From contig DASZTS010000140.1 in NCBI GenBank assembly GCA_035547915.1, positions 1 through 64,000 on the forward strand: a DNA stretch of 64,000 nucleotides, given 5' to 3'. Origin of the DNA: DASSFG01 sp035547915 (GTDB taxonomy: Bacteria > Planctomycetota > Planctomycetia > Pirellulales > JAICIG01). This document shows, piece after piece, positions 1 through 9,040 of this stretch. The stretch's first letter is position 1. Every line of letters starts with the position of its first letter. The translations under genes were made by a program, and so were the position numbers. The notes beneath the pieces were generated by a model. That model was not told the origin of the DNA. It saw only the letters and a program-made list of their open reading frames with translations, and did not search any database.

Positions 1-137
1 GTACTCATTCGTGGGTCAACCGCGCCCGGCGGCTTCTGACACGCTGGGAAAAAAAGGCGGCCAACTATCTTGGCTTTTTGCATCTTCAACTTGCTCTCGT
101 CACGTTGCGAGCAGCTAAGGTTCTCGGATAGGCTCTA
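1..137 (+). mobile_element. 3' end of an IS5-like insertion sequence (transposase C-terminus)
   Basis: The frame from base 3 to the TAG at 129-131 encodes about 42 residues that read like the extreme C-terminus of an IS5-family DDE transposase, with the motif RWEKKAANYLG followed by a hydrophobic helix. The rest of the element lies upstream of the window. Just after the stop, the string ending GGATAGGCTC (126-135) reads in reverse as GAGCCTATCC, the kind of sequence found at IS5-family ends, so the right terminus is probably near base 135 with a short TAA/TA target duplication. The element abuts the open frame of the following methyltransferase fragment. The family call rests on motif recognition only. 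Confidence 0.7.
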
Positions 138-142
138 AGGAG

Positions 143-1759
143 TTGCGACAAGAGTTGTTGTGGCGGGGACAACTCGATTTCCTCTATGCATTCCAGAATG
201 AAAAGAAGATCTTTTCTGCGGCGGATCACCGATTCAAGCAGACAGTCGTGTTCGCTGCTAAGGGTGGCAACACGACGTTATTCCGAACCCGCTTGCGAAT
301 GGGGGTCGGTGATTCGCCCAATGCACATGAGATTCCTGCCGACATCCTAAGAAATGACCATCGAGCGATGGAATTTACGACGGATGAATTGCGGACCATC
401 AGTCCTAAGACTCTGAGCGTTGTCGAATTAGGAAACCGACGAGACTTAGACATCTTTCGCACGATTTACCTCAACTCCTTCCGTATCGGCAAGGGCATGG
501 ACGGATGGAAGATTGATTATGCTCAAGAAGTCAATATGACCAGCGACTCGAAGCAATTTCCACCATTGGACAAATGGGAATTGAGAGACTTCAAACCGGA
601 CTTATTCGGACGATGGGTTGGGCCAGACGGTGCAATTGCGTTGCCATTGTACCAAGGTCGAGTAATCCACCATTTCGATTTTTGGGCAGGACGATACCTG
701 CATGGTGCTGGACGCAATGTGCGTTGGGCCGATAACCCGCAAGACGAGAAATTAGTTCGTCCGCAGTATTTGATGTCCGCATTGGACTTTCGCCGTCACG
801 TCGTCGATCAATCACGCTTGCGGGTCGCCATGCGTGATGTTGCACGATCAACAGATACTCGAACCTTGATTGCAGCCGCCGTTCCAGCGTTTCCGTGCAA
901 CCATAAAGTGCCGATTCTTTCGATTTCGGATAGCTCAGTCCAGAAAACTGTCTGCTTGGCAGCACTCCTTAGCTCACTCTTGTTTGATTTCGTGGTCCGA
1001 GTTCGACTCGGTGGAACCTCGCTGGTGTGGTCCATGCTTGCCGAATGCCCACTGCCACTGATCCAACTTGAACGCAAATCTGAAATTCGTCTTGTTCACA
1101 ACTCGACGTGCCTCACCCTGCTCCACCGCCACTTCGCACCCGAATGGATGAAGCTCAAAGAACTCTATCCCGAGCTTGCTGACCGTGAATGGAAACACTG
1201 GTGGGCCGTGACCGAGGCCGACCGGCTTCGGCTGCGAGTCGAAATCGACGCCCTGAGCGCCGACTTGTACGGCCTAGAGCCGGACGATTTTGACTGGATT
1301 GTGCGGGACGACCCAAAAGACCCGAAGGGCTTCTATCGGGTGGACCGTCAGCTTCCGTTCCGTGAACGACTGACCGGCCTCGCCGCCGCTGCCTTCCGGG
1401 CACTCAAGGACGGGAAGTGGTCCGCCGATTCCGCCGCCAATCTCTCGAACGACGAATTCTTCGAGATCGTCGGCATCCCCGAAATGACCACCGGCCCCGA
1501 CCCGCTCATTAAGAAGCGGGAAGGCTGCCATCGCTGGAAGCCTGAAGAGTTCGGCAAGGACGACCCTCGCTACGGCTGGACCTGGGACCACTGCTGGCAA
1601 GACGCCGTCGCCCTCCTTGGCAGCGAAGAAGCCGTGCGAAGGTACGTCGAGCAGATGGAAGAAAAGCCCACGGAAAAAGAAGCCCCCACAAACTACGATG
1701 GTCGAACTGATCTATTCGGCCAACCGTTGCCGCCGAAACAAGGGAAGTTGTTTCAATGA
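143..1759 (+). CDS. IS-truncated Eco57I/PglX-type adenine DNA methyltransferase (C-terminal part)
   Basis: The 538-residue frame resembles the C-terminal, target-recognition half of large Type IIG/BREX PglX/DISARM DrmMI-type N6-adenine methyltransferases. Visible family-like stretches are ENREKxF-like FQNEKKIFSAADHRFK near residue 18, the NMTSDSKQF stretch near 131 and LPLYQGRVIHHFD near 167. The catalytic motifs (SAM-binding FxGxG and NPPY) are absent: they should lie upstream, where the insertion sequence now ends. The open frame runs without a stop from the IS terminus, so TTG at 143 is only the first possible start and no ribosome site is obvious. The stop overlaps the next start (ATGA at 1756), so this was the first gene of a coupled operon. 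It is probably non-functional as a methylase unless the N-terminal half survives beyond the window. Confidence 0.75.
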   Translation: MRQELLWRGQLDFLYAFQNEKKIFSAADHRFKQTVVFAAKGGNTTLFRTRLRMGVGDSPNAHEIPADILRNDHRAMEFTTDELRTISPKTLSVVELGNRRDLDIFRTIYLNSFRIGKGMDGWKIDYAQEVNMTSDSKQFPPLDKWELRDFKPDLFGRWVGPDGAIALPLYQGRVIHHFDFWAGRYLHGAGRNVRWADNPQDEKLVRPQYLMSALDFRRHVVDQSRLRVAMRDVARSTDTRTLIAAAVPAFPCNHKVPILSISDSSVQKTVCLAALLSSLLFDFVVRVRLGGTSLVWSMLAECPLPLIQLERKSEIRLVHNSTCLTLLHRHFAPEWMKLKELYPELADREWKHWWAVTEADRLRLRVEIDALSADLYGLEPDDFDWIVRDDPKDPKGFYRVDRQLPFRERLTGLAAAAFRALKDGKWSADSAANLSNDEFFEIVGIPEMTTGPDPLIKKREGCHRWKPEEFGKDDPRYGWTWDHCWQDAVALLGSEEAVRRYVEQMEEKPTEKEAPTNYDGRTDLFGQPLPPKQGKLFQ

Positions 1760-2574
1760 CGAACTCCCGCACTCGCCCGATTTACTTCTTTGGCTGCGAC
1801 ATGGGCGGCTGGCACAACAAAGATAAAGCTGGCGGGGATGCCCTTGCAGTTTGCAAGTGGACAAGCAATGGTCTTGAACACGTCGAGGCGACTGCGGACG
1901 TGACTTTCTATCCGGTCAGTGGTGAAAGCGTGCTGAATCGGAAGTTGACCGACGCTCTGAAGGAGAATGCCAGTGTCATCGTCTGCGTCGATGCGGCGTT
2001 TTCCTGGCCAGAAGCGTTTCGCCGTCTGGTTGACGAAATACCGGAAGGGCAGCACCGCTTCACGTTCACGCTGACGGATGGGATCAGCAATCCGTACCTC
2101 TACCGGGAGACTGATCGGTTCATCAAGAAGCATGTGCTGAAGCGAAACCCGCTGACGGCAGTGGGCGACAAGTTCGGGAATAACTCGTCCAAGGCCCAGG
2201 CATTGGTGCGGTGGTTCATCGACAAGCTGCCTGATGCGTACCGACCTCCTTTCCATGCCTGGGAGCGTGATAGGGCTGGATCGAATCTGCATAGCATCAT
2301 CGAAGTCTATCCCGCAGCCAGCATGAAATCGAAGAGGTTCAAGAAACTGCGATGGCCTCCTCACGTTCAGGACATGGACCAAATCGGAAGCTCGGACATT
2401 GCCGACGCCAAGCGATGTGCGATAACCGGCGTCTGCTATGCTCGTGAGATCGGAGTGCTTCCCGCCGGTGATGGCTGGCCGAGTGTCTATTGCCCAGACC
2501 ACACTTTGGTCTCCGAGAAAGTTCGTGCAACCGCACGACAAGAGGGATGGATTTTTGCCCTCTATGACGGGTGA
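1756..2574 (+). CDS. DUF429-like predicted nuclease
   Basis: This 272-residue protein has the layout of DUF429 proteins, which are predicted to adopt an RNase H-like fold. An early acidic strand (FFGCDMGGWH, residues 12-21) is followed by a second one (VIVCVDAAFSWP, near 74-85), then ENP-like conserved blocks and a late region (SDIADAKRCAITGVCYA, near 214) that fits the family's distal aspartate helix. Its ATG overlaps the upstream methyltransferase stop by four bases, and its own stop overlaps the GTG of the next gene, so the three are translationally coupled. In this context it is a candidate nuclease or accessory subunit of the helicase-based defence operon. The fold is inferred from motif pattern; substrate unknown. 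Confidence 0.65.
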   Translation: MTNSRTRPIYFFGCDMGGWHNKDKAGGDALAVCKWTSNGLEHVEATADVTFYPVSGESVLNRKLTDALKENASVIVCVDAAFSWPEAFRRLVDEIPEGQHRFTFTLTDGISNPYLYRETDRFIKKHVLKRNPLTAVGDKFGNNSSKAQALVRWFIDKLPDAYRPPFHAWERDRAGSNLHSIIEVYPAASMKSKRFKKLRWPPHVQDMDQIGSSDIADAKRCAITGVCYAREIGVLPAGDGWPSVYCPDHTLVSEKVRATARQEGWIFALYDG

Positions 2575-3023
2575 ACGTCGAGACGTGCCACATGCCAACG
2601 CTCTTTCATGGAACTCGCCTTAACTTTGCCAGGCACATGGCAGGGACGGCCGCCGCAGGTCAAATCGACGTGACCCTCGGCGGTGGAGAATATGGTCGTG
2701 GCTTCTACACGCAGAAGTCGCAAGCCAATGCGTTGGCCTGGGCGATCAATCGGTTCAGCCCCGCCGCACACCCGTGTGTTCTCCAGCTTGATGTGCAGGA
2801 CCCGCTCTACCTGGCTCTGAATATCAAGTTGCTGGACCTCAAAGACGCCAAGAAGCTGACCCAAAAACTACGAAAGACTGGCACTACGAAGACCTACTTA
2901 CATGGAGGCGATGTCGTCGTTGGGCCGCTGAACCTGAATACCAAAAAGGAACAACAAAAGTTTGAGTCGAACAATGGCCAAGCCCTGCTGAACGGTCGTG
3001 ACACGACCAGGAGGGTGATCTAA
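2571..3023 (+). CDS. DUF3990 / ADP-ribosyltransferase-like protein
   Basis: The 150-residue protein carries the pattern of DUF3990 proteins, which belong to the ADP-ribosyltransferase fold: LFHGT near residue 11 (the H position), GGGEYGRGFYT near 36-46 (glycine-rich loop and aromatic position) and a downstream helix with alternating small residues. The frame can start at GTG 2571, which overlaps the preceding stop as GTGA, or at ATG 2592, which better matches family N-termini. Its stop overlaps the helicase start (TAATG at 3021-3025), so it is co-translated with the helicase. An ART-like enzyme wedged between a methyltransferase/DUF429 pair and a giant helicase could be an effector or a modifier of phage or host targets. 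This role is inference; the third catalytic position is not obvious by eye. Confidence 0.6.
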   Translation: MNVETCHMPTLFHGTRLNFARHMAGTAAAGQIDVTLGGGEYGRGFYTQKSQANALAWAINRFSPAAHPCVLQLDVQDPLYLALNIKLLDLKDAKKLTQKLRKTGTTKTYLHGGDVVVGPLNLNTKKEQQKFESNNGQALLNGRDTTRRVI

Positions 3024-6000
3024 TGGCGAAGAACTCGACACCCTACATGCACTTCCTGGTGCGATACGCCAACGGCAAACCGCTGGGGTGGATTGCTCCG
3101 GTCGAACAACCGGAAGACGGTCCCACCGGTGGTTCCTACGTCGTCCCTGTTGGCAGGAATGGCCGCTTCTCGAAGCTATATCAGGTGGACTTCACGAAGT
3201 ACGCCGGTGGTGGTCAGCGAGGTCCGACCGAGACCACGGAAGCAATTGTGGAGCAAGCCGACGGTAAGTACCTGTTCGTGTTCCAGGTAGCGGGGCAGTC
3301 CATCGTGTTCCAAGAGAGGCCGGGCGACCCGGCGCTCACCAGGCTGAAGTACGTCGGGCAACTTACCCATCCTGATTTCGGCTCCACAATGGTCGAGCTT
3401 GAACCCGTCGCAGAGGACAGCCTCGATGAACTTTTCACGAAGACCGGCCATGTCCTCATCGGGTGCGATCCCTGGGAGAAGTACGGCGGAATCGAGAACG
3501 TGGAGCATGGTGGACCGCCGAGCCAACCGGTCGAATCCGGTGACAATCCTCCAATTCGCAAGGCACCGAAGTCGCACGCCACTGCTGCTCACGAGCATGC
3601 AACGAAGAAGGGACCAATCAACCCGGTCCAATTTGCGCACGGCGTCTGTGCCGAGTTCCTCCGGTACTTGTTCTCGGCATTTCCGTTGTCCGACCCCGAA
3701 CTGGCCGACCAGGCCCGGAGGCTCCTGGAGCGTCCGTCGTCGCTCGATATCCCGCTTGTCAAGGGGCCGTTCATCTCGCTCTCCGAGTCGTTCGCCAAGG
3801 GGGAATCGGTTCAGAAGATGGCCAGCGGCGGCATCCTGCATCACATGATGCCGGGGCTGATCGGCTACCCAACAATGTACCTGCACCAGCAGCAGGTGTT
3901 CGACGCCGTGAAAACCGGCCAGCATGTCCTCGTCGCCACCGGAACCGGCTCGGGCAAGACGGAATCGTTCCTCTACCCAATCATCGACGATCTGCTTCGG
4001 CAGCGGGACGAAGGGAAGAACTCCGGCCTGACGGCAATCCTTGTCTACCCCATGAACGCTCTCGCCAACGACCAGTTGGACCGATTGAGAGACATGCTCG
4101 GCGGAACCGGAATCACCTTCGGCCAGTGGATCGGCACGACGCCCGAGAAAGAAACCGATGTCACGGTTGATCGGTTCAGCGGGTCATCCCGAAAGGCGTA
4201 TCTCGCTGAGCGGAAGAAACGCCGGGAAGACGCCTCTAAAGAAGATCGGGCCGTGCAGCCGCTTGCCCCGCCCGAGGAATGCTGCTCGGAGGACGACATC
4301 GGCGCACGTCGGCCACGTATCCTGCTGACCAACTACCGGCAGTTGGAAGTCTTAACGACCCGGTTGCCAGATGTGACCCTTTTTGCCGAGGCGCCTCTCA
4401 AGTACCTCGTCTTCGACGAAGCCCACACCTACAGCGGTGCGAGCGGGGCCGAGGTCGCCTGCTTGATCCGTCGCCTGCGGGCACTCTCCGGCAAGACCGC
4501 CGACGAGATCATCTGCGTCGGTACGTCGGCCACGCTTGCAGATCCGACGAAGGAGGATGCCGACAACGAGGAGACGGCACGCCGATTTGCCAGCCGGTTC
4601 TTCGGGGTCGATGCGGGCAACGTGAGGCTGGTCGGCGAGTCGTATGTCGCTCGCCAGTGGCCCAACCGGCGATACAAGCCGGTAGCCCCGCTCGGCGATG
4701 GCATGGAGCGGCTCGCCACGGTGCTCGAAGCCGTGACCGAGCCGGTGAAGGTTCAAGAGATCAAGGCAGTTGTCGAAGAACTCACCGGCCAGATTTTCGA
4801 TCCCGGCCCTGACTGGCAGGAATCACTGTTCGATCATCTCGTCACCAACGAGTACATCTACCAGACGACACAAATCCTCAAGCAGCCGAAATGGCTCAGC
4901 GCTGCGGCATGGCAAACCTCGCAGCGGTTGGCGATGGGGCGGCTGCCGGAAGGGGACCGGTCGAACGCCGAACTGCTGTGCTACCTAGTGCTGGGAGCCG
5001 CCGCCCGCAAGAGCGGCGACTCTTTGCTCAGGCCAAAGGTCCACTTCTTCCTACGTGGTTTGGACGAGGCCGTGGTCGCCCTTGACGGGAGCGACACCGA
5101 CCCGAACATCCGGTTGTTCCTATCGCTGGCCGATGCCAAGGAGCAATTCGGCGGACGGCATGACGACGGGTTCTTCTCGGTATTGACATGCCGCAACTGC
5201 GGACAGCACTTCTTCGAGAAGTGGTTCGCCGAACTGGAGTTTGTCCGAGGCTCGAACAACCATGTGAGGGACTTTGACCACGGCAACGCCGCCCCGAACG
5301 ACGACGGCAGTGACAACGCCTGGTGGGCTGCCTCACCCGCTCAAGCAGGGGCACGGATCGTGGCGACCAATCGCCTGTTGGAAGAAGCGGATGGTGGGAC
5401 ATCGGTCAAAGCGACCCGCTGGCCCAAAGCATGGTTCTGTCGCCAGTGCGGAGCCATGCACCGGTCGGCATCGAAACGCTGTCTGGCCGATGGTTGCGGC
5501 CATAAGGAGCCGCTGCTGCCGCTGATGGTCTTTGGGCCGAACCTGTCGTCGTGCCCGTCGTGCAGTTCGACTTCGTTCCGCATCGGGGGACGGGAGATCG
5601 AGCCCGCCCGCAAAGTTCAGGCGTCGACGGTCGCTGACGTTCATATTTTGGCGCAGGCGATGATTAACGCCGCCCCCGATGGACACAAAAAGCTCATCAT
5701 CTTCGCCGACAGCCGACAGGACGCCGCCTTCCAAGCGGGCTGGATGCAGGACCACGCTCGCCGCATTCGGCTGAGGCACATGATGCACGCCATCATCGCT
5801 GGGAGTTCGGCACCGCTGGTCGTGGACGGGGTGACCGACAAGCTGATGGAGGTGTTCCGTAAGGACCAGAACCTCATCGAGGCACTACTACCGGAACTGA
5901 CCGGGGAAGATGCACCGGCCATCTTCGGCCACAACAAGTGGGTGCCGATCCACAAGGCCCTGCGGTTCATGGTTCTGCGGGAGTTCACGACTGGCGTGCG

Positions 6001-8989
6001 CAGGACGGACTGCTTGGAGTCGATGGGCTTGGCCCGTGTGGTCTACGAAGGGCTGAACTCGCACAGCAACGGCGTGAAGGCGCTGGCCGAGACGTTGGGT
6101 CGGTCGCCGGAAGAGGTCGTCGAGGGGGTGGCGCTGATTCTCGACAACTGGCGGCGGAATCGAATCGTCTTTGACCAGGTGGATCAGATCTTCTCGAAGT
6201 ACCACGCCAAGGATGATCCCTACATTCAAGCCGGGCTCTTGCCCCTTCGGGAGTTTCGGCCCGAGGGGCTGCTGCTCAATGCGGACAAGTCGAACGGATA
6301 CGCTCGCAGCCTGATTGCCCAGAAGGGAGTCTCGGCGGTGCAGGCGCTTCTCAAGAAGTGGGCCAGCCAGCCGAACACGACCGACATTGATGCGGCAGCG
6401 GCGAAGTTGTGGGAACTGCTGATGGAAGAGACCAAACTGCTCGTCCGGGTGACGTTGCGGTCCCAGAAGGAAAAGCCGTTGGCGGGCGACGTGTGGCAGA
6501 TCAATCTCGAACGTCTGGCCGTGGAGCGTTGCAACGTGCGGGAACGCTGCACGACGTGCCAACGGCTGGCAGTTCGACGGGCACCGAAGTCGATTTGCAC
6601 CCGCCACAACTGTTCCGGCACCACGACAACCGAACAACCCGATCAAGAGAACTACGATGTCTGGCTGATGGGCCAGCCGTTCGTGATGGTCAGCGCCGAG
6701 GAGCACACGGCCCAAGTCCCCGGCGAGACTCGCAACCGCATCGAGAACGACTTCAAGTCGAAGCACGGTCGGACGAATTGCCTTGTCGCCACGCCGACTT
6801 TGGAGATGGGCGTGAACATTGGGGCGTTGGACATGGCCCTGATGCGGAATGTGCCCCCTCGGGCTGCCAACTACTGGCAACGTGCCGGGCGAGCGGGTCG
6901 TGAAGAGCGAATGGCCGTAGTCGTCACATATTGTCGCCGTTCGTCACACGACCGCTACTTCTTTGACGACCCGTTACGTCTCCTCGGGGGCGTCATCGAA
7001 GCCCCGACGTTCAACCTGCGAAACCCGTTGATGGTGGCGAAGCACATCCGCTCTGCCACTTTGTCGGAGTTGTTGTTGCGGTCTCGACAAGTTGGACCCG
7101 AACCTGAACGAATCAAGGATCTACTGAAGAAGCTTTTTCCCACGTTCATCCGCAGCTACCTGCTCGATGACGAGGATCACTTCCGAGACACACCAGCCAG
7201 CAGTGCCCCTTTGGGCCTGCTGCTGGACGAGTTAAAAGAGCCCCTCTCAGCTCGGCTCACCTCCCTGTTCGCCCAGCACTGGCCTGAAGAGGCGGCAGAA
7301 TTGGCGAACCGAGAAAGCATCGAGCGGACGATCTCCGAGACTTCCGCTGACCTTGATGTCGTGCTCACCCGGCTTCACCGCCGTATGACATGGGCCAGAT
7401 CGACCCGCTCGGAACTGCACAAGAAGAAAGATGCTGGGTTGATCGAGAAGGAAGAGGAACAACTACTTCGCCGCTGCGATGAGTTCATCAACGGCATCGT
7501 CAAGTGCGACCGGGCGACCTACACGCTCTCGGTCCTCGCCAACGAGGGATTTCTGCCCGGCTATGGTGTTTATGAAGGAGGCATCACGGCCGCCGCCCGG
7601 CGTGGCTTCACGAGGAGTTCTGGCCCTCGGTCGTTCGACCTTTCCCGAAGCAATGTCGTTGCCCTGCGTGAGTTCGTCCCCGGAAATCGGCTGTATGCCA
7701 ACCGGGGCACGTTCTATGTCAGCCGCTATCACCTTGGGGCCGACGAACAGGCCCGTATCCGCACGCTCCACGTCAATGTCGAGAAGGGTTATGTCGCCGA
7801 GCATTCTGGAGAGGCGTCTTACGGTCAGACTGGAGGAGCGGCCATCGACACGCTTCCCCTAACGGATTTGGATCTCGCCCATGAAAGCCGGATCACGGAG
7901 GACGAGAGCCTTCGATTCTCGATGCCGGTGTCTATCCTCGGGCGTCTTCGCAAACGGAACCGAGGTGGCAACGCATTCAAGATCGGCGATCAAGAAGTCA
8001 GTCATCTGCGAGGTCAAGGGATCGAACTGGTGAACCTTGGCGAATCCGGTCGGACGAAGCAAGGCGAGCTTGGACATTGGATTTGCCCGGTGTGCGGTGG
8101 AGCGAAGACGCCCTATGCTGTGCCCGCCGAGATCACTCAGTTCCTCAAGATCCACAAGGAACGGTGTGGCCGAGATGTCGCCCGGCTCGCCCTCTCGGTG
8201 CAGGCCGAGGTAGATATGCTCCAGTTCCACTCGGTCGCCGATGAGGCCGAAGCGATCAACATCGGCGAGGGCCTGCGCACTGCGGCGACTCGGTTGCTAG
8301 ATATGGGGCAGGATGACCTGCAACTGCTCATCGTTCAGAAGCCCGACGAGACACACGACCTGTTGATCTATGACCCGATGCCGGGCGGCTCGGGCCTTCT
8401 TGAGCAAATACTGGCCCGTTGGAAGGAAGTCATCATGGCGGCGAAGGAGCTTCTCGCCGGATGCACACAAGGCTGTGAAACCGCCTGCTATGCCTGCCTC
8501 AAAACCTTCCGCAATCAGTTTCACCACGAACTGTTGAACCGCCATAAGGCCCTTGAACTGATCGAGGCCCTGAACCACGAGCCAGGCGGCTACCGGGACA
8601 TCACGCCGATTTTTGAGGAAGGACGGCTGGAAGGGGGCACTCCCTCGAACACGCCCGAGGCCCGGCTCCTACGGTTGCTGCACGAGCACCATTTCCCATC
8701 TGGGGAATGCCGAAAACGAGTGACCACCTCGATCGGCATCCCAACCGAGCCGGACTGGCTGCACGAGCCAACGAAAGTCGCCATCTATCTCGATGGCATG
8801 AGCCGAGGGCTTCACGGCGATCCAAAGACCGCCCAGCGGGACCAGATTATCCGCATGGCGTTGGAGAGCGATGATTACAAGGTCATCGTCGTCCAGAAGC
8901 GTGACCTCGACGACCCCCAAGCCGTGCGGCTGCACCTGCGGAACATCGCTCAGGCGATCGGGCGGGATGACCTGATGGAATCAGAATGA
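3023..8989 (+). CDS. Giant DEAH helicase with DUF1998 and C-terminal nuclease-like domain (DruE/DrmA-like)
   Basis: The 1988-residue protein is a superfamily 2 helicase. After an N-terminal region of about 290 residues come Walker A (ATGTGSGKTESF, near 306), DEAH (VFDEAHTYSG, near 463), GTSAT (near 500), the second RecA domain with TPTLEMGVNIG (near 1256) and QRAGRAGR (near 1286). Several zinc-binding clusters are inserted (CRNC near 723, CRQC near 806, CPSC near 844, CPVC near 1688). The DUF1998 region covers about 1690-1860 and ends in the family's CTQGCETACYACL. The last 100 residues (TEPDWLHEPTKVAIYLDG, near 1912) look like a Vsr/DUF559-type PD-(D/E)XK fold. Length and layout recall DruE of Druantia, with DrmA/MrfA as relatives. 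It presumably translocates on DNA as the motor of the operon. Start ATG overlaps the previous stop. Confidence 0.85.
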   Translation: MAKNSTPYMHFLVRYANGKPLGWIAPVEQPEDGPTGGSYVVPVGRNGRFSKLYQVDFTKYAGGGQRGPTETTEAIVEQADGKYLFVFQVAGQSIVFQERPGDPALTRLKYVGQLTHPDFGSTMVELEPVAEDSLDELFTKTGHVLIGCDPWEKYGGIENVEHGGPPSQPVESGDNPPIRKAPKSHATAAHEHATKKGPINPVQFAHGVCAEFLRYLFSAFPLSDPELADQARRLLERPSSLDIPLVKGPFISLSESFAKGESVQKMASGGILHHMMPGLIGYPTMYLHQQQVFDAVKTGQHVLVATGTGSGKTESFLYPIIDDLLRQRDEGKNSGLTAILVYPMNALANDQLDRLRDMLGGTGITFGQWIGTTPEKETDVTVDRFSGSSRKAYLAERKKRREDASKEDRAVQPLAPPEECCSEDDIGARRPRILLTNYRQLEVLTTRLPDVTLFAEAPLKYLVFDEAHTYSGASGAEVACLIRRLRALSGKTADEIICVGTSATLADPTKEDADNEETARRFASRFFGVDAGNVRLVGESYVARQWPNRRYKPVAPLGDGMERLATVLEAVTEPVKVQEIKAVVEELTGQIFDPGPDWQESLFDHLVTNEYIYQTTQILKQPKWLSAAAWQTSQRLAMGRLPEGDRSNAELLCYLVLGAAARKSGDSLLRPKVHFFLRGLDEAVVALDGSDTDPNIRLFLSLADAKEQFGGRHDDGFFSVLTCRNCGQHFFEKWFAELEFVRGSNNHVRDFDHGNAAPNDDGSDNAWWAASPAQAGARIVATNRLLEEADGGTSVKATRWPKAWFCRQCGAMHRSASKRCLADGCGHKEPLLPLMVFGPNLSSCPSCSSTSFRIGGREIEPARKVQASTVADVHILAQAMINAAPDGHKKLIIFADSRQDAAFQAGWMQDHARRIRLRHMMHAIIAGSSAPLVVDGVTDKLMEVFRKDQNLIEALLPELTGEDAPAIFGHNKWVPIHKALRFMVLREFTTGVRRTDCLESMGLARVVYEGLNSHSNGVKALAETLGRSPEEVVEGVALILDNWRRNRIVFDQVDQIFSKYHAKDDPYIQAGLLPLREFRPEGLLLNADKSNGYARSLIAQKGVSAVQALLKKWASQPNTTDIDAAAAKLWELLMEETKLLVRVTLRSQKEKPLAGDVWQINLERLAVERCNVRERCTTCQRLAVRRAPKSICTRHNCSGTTTTEQPDQENYDVWLMGQPFVMVSAEEHTAQVPGETRNRIENDFKSKHGRTNCLVATPTLEMGVNIGALDMALMRNVPPRAANYWQRAGRAGREERMAVVVTYCRRSSHDRYFFDDPLRLLGGVIEAPTFNLRNPLMVAKHIRSATLSELLLRSRQVGPEPERIKDLLKKLFPTFIRSYLLDDEDHFRDTPASSAPLGLLLDELKEPLSARLTSLFAQHWPEEAAELANRESIERTISETSADLDVVLTRLHRRMTWARSTRSELHKKKDAGLIEKEEEQLLRRCDEFINGIVKCDRATYTLSVLANEGFLPGYGVYEGGITAAARRGFTRSSGPRSFDLSRSNVVALREFVPGNRLYANRGTFYVSRYHLGADEQARIRTLHVNVEKGYVAEHSGEASYGQTGGAAIDTLPLTDLDLAHESRITEDESLRFSMPVSILGRLRKRNRGGNAFKIGDQEVSHLRGQGIELVNLGESGRTKQGELGHWICPVCGGAKTPYAVPAEITQFLKIHKERCGRDVARLALSVQAEVDMLQFHSVADEAEAINIGEGLRTAATRLLDMGQDDLQLLIVQKPDETHDLLIYDPMPGGSGLLEQILARWKEVIMAAKELLAGCTQGCETACYACLKTFRNQFHHELLNRHKALELIEALNHEPGGYRDITPIFEEGRLEGGTPSNTPEARLLRLLHEHHFPSGECRKRVTTSIGIPTEPDWLHEPTKVAIYLDGMSRGLHGDPKTAQRDQIIRMALESDDYKVIVVQKRDLDDPQAVRLHLRNIAQAIGRDDLMESE

Positions 8990-9040
8990 GCGCAAGATTG
9001 GCAACGGATTGAAGGTAAATGCGATGGCGTAGGTGACTTG

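Noticed and set aside
1753..2598. 281-residue minus-strand frame opposite the DUF429-like gene
   Set aside because: Composition is that of an antisense shadow, it has no family-like motifs and no ribosome site, and the + strand gene is coupled to its neighbours at both ends.
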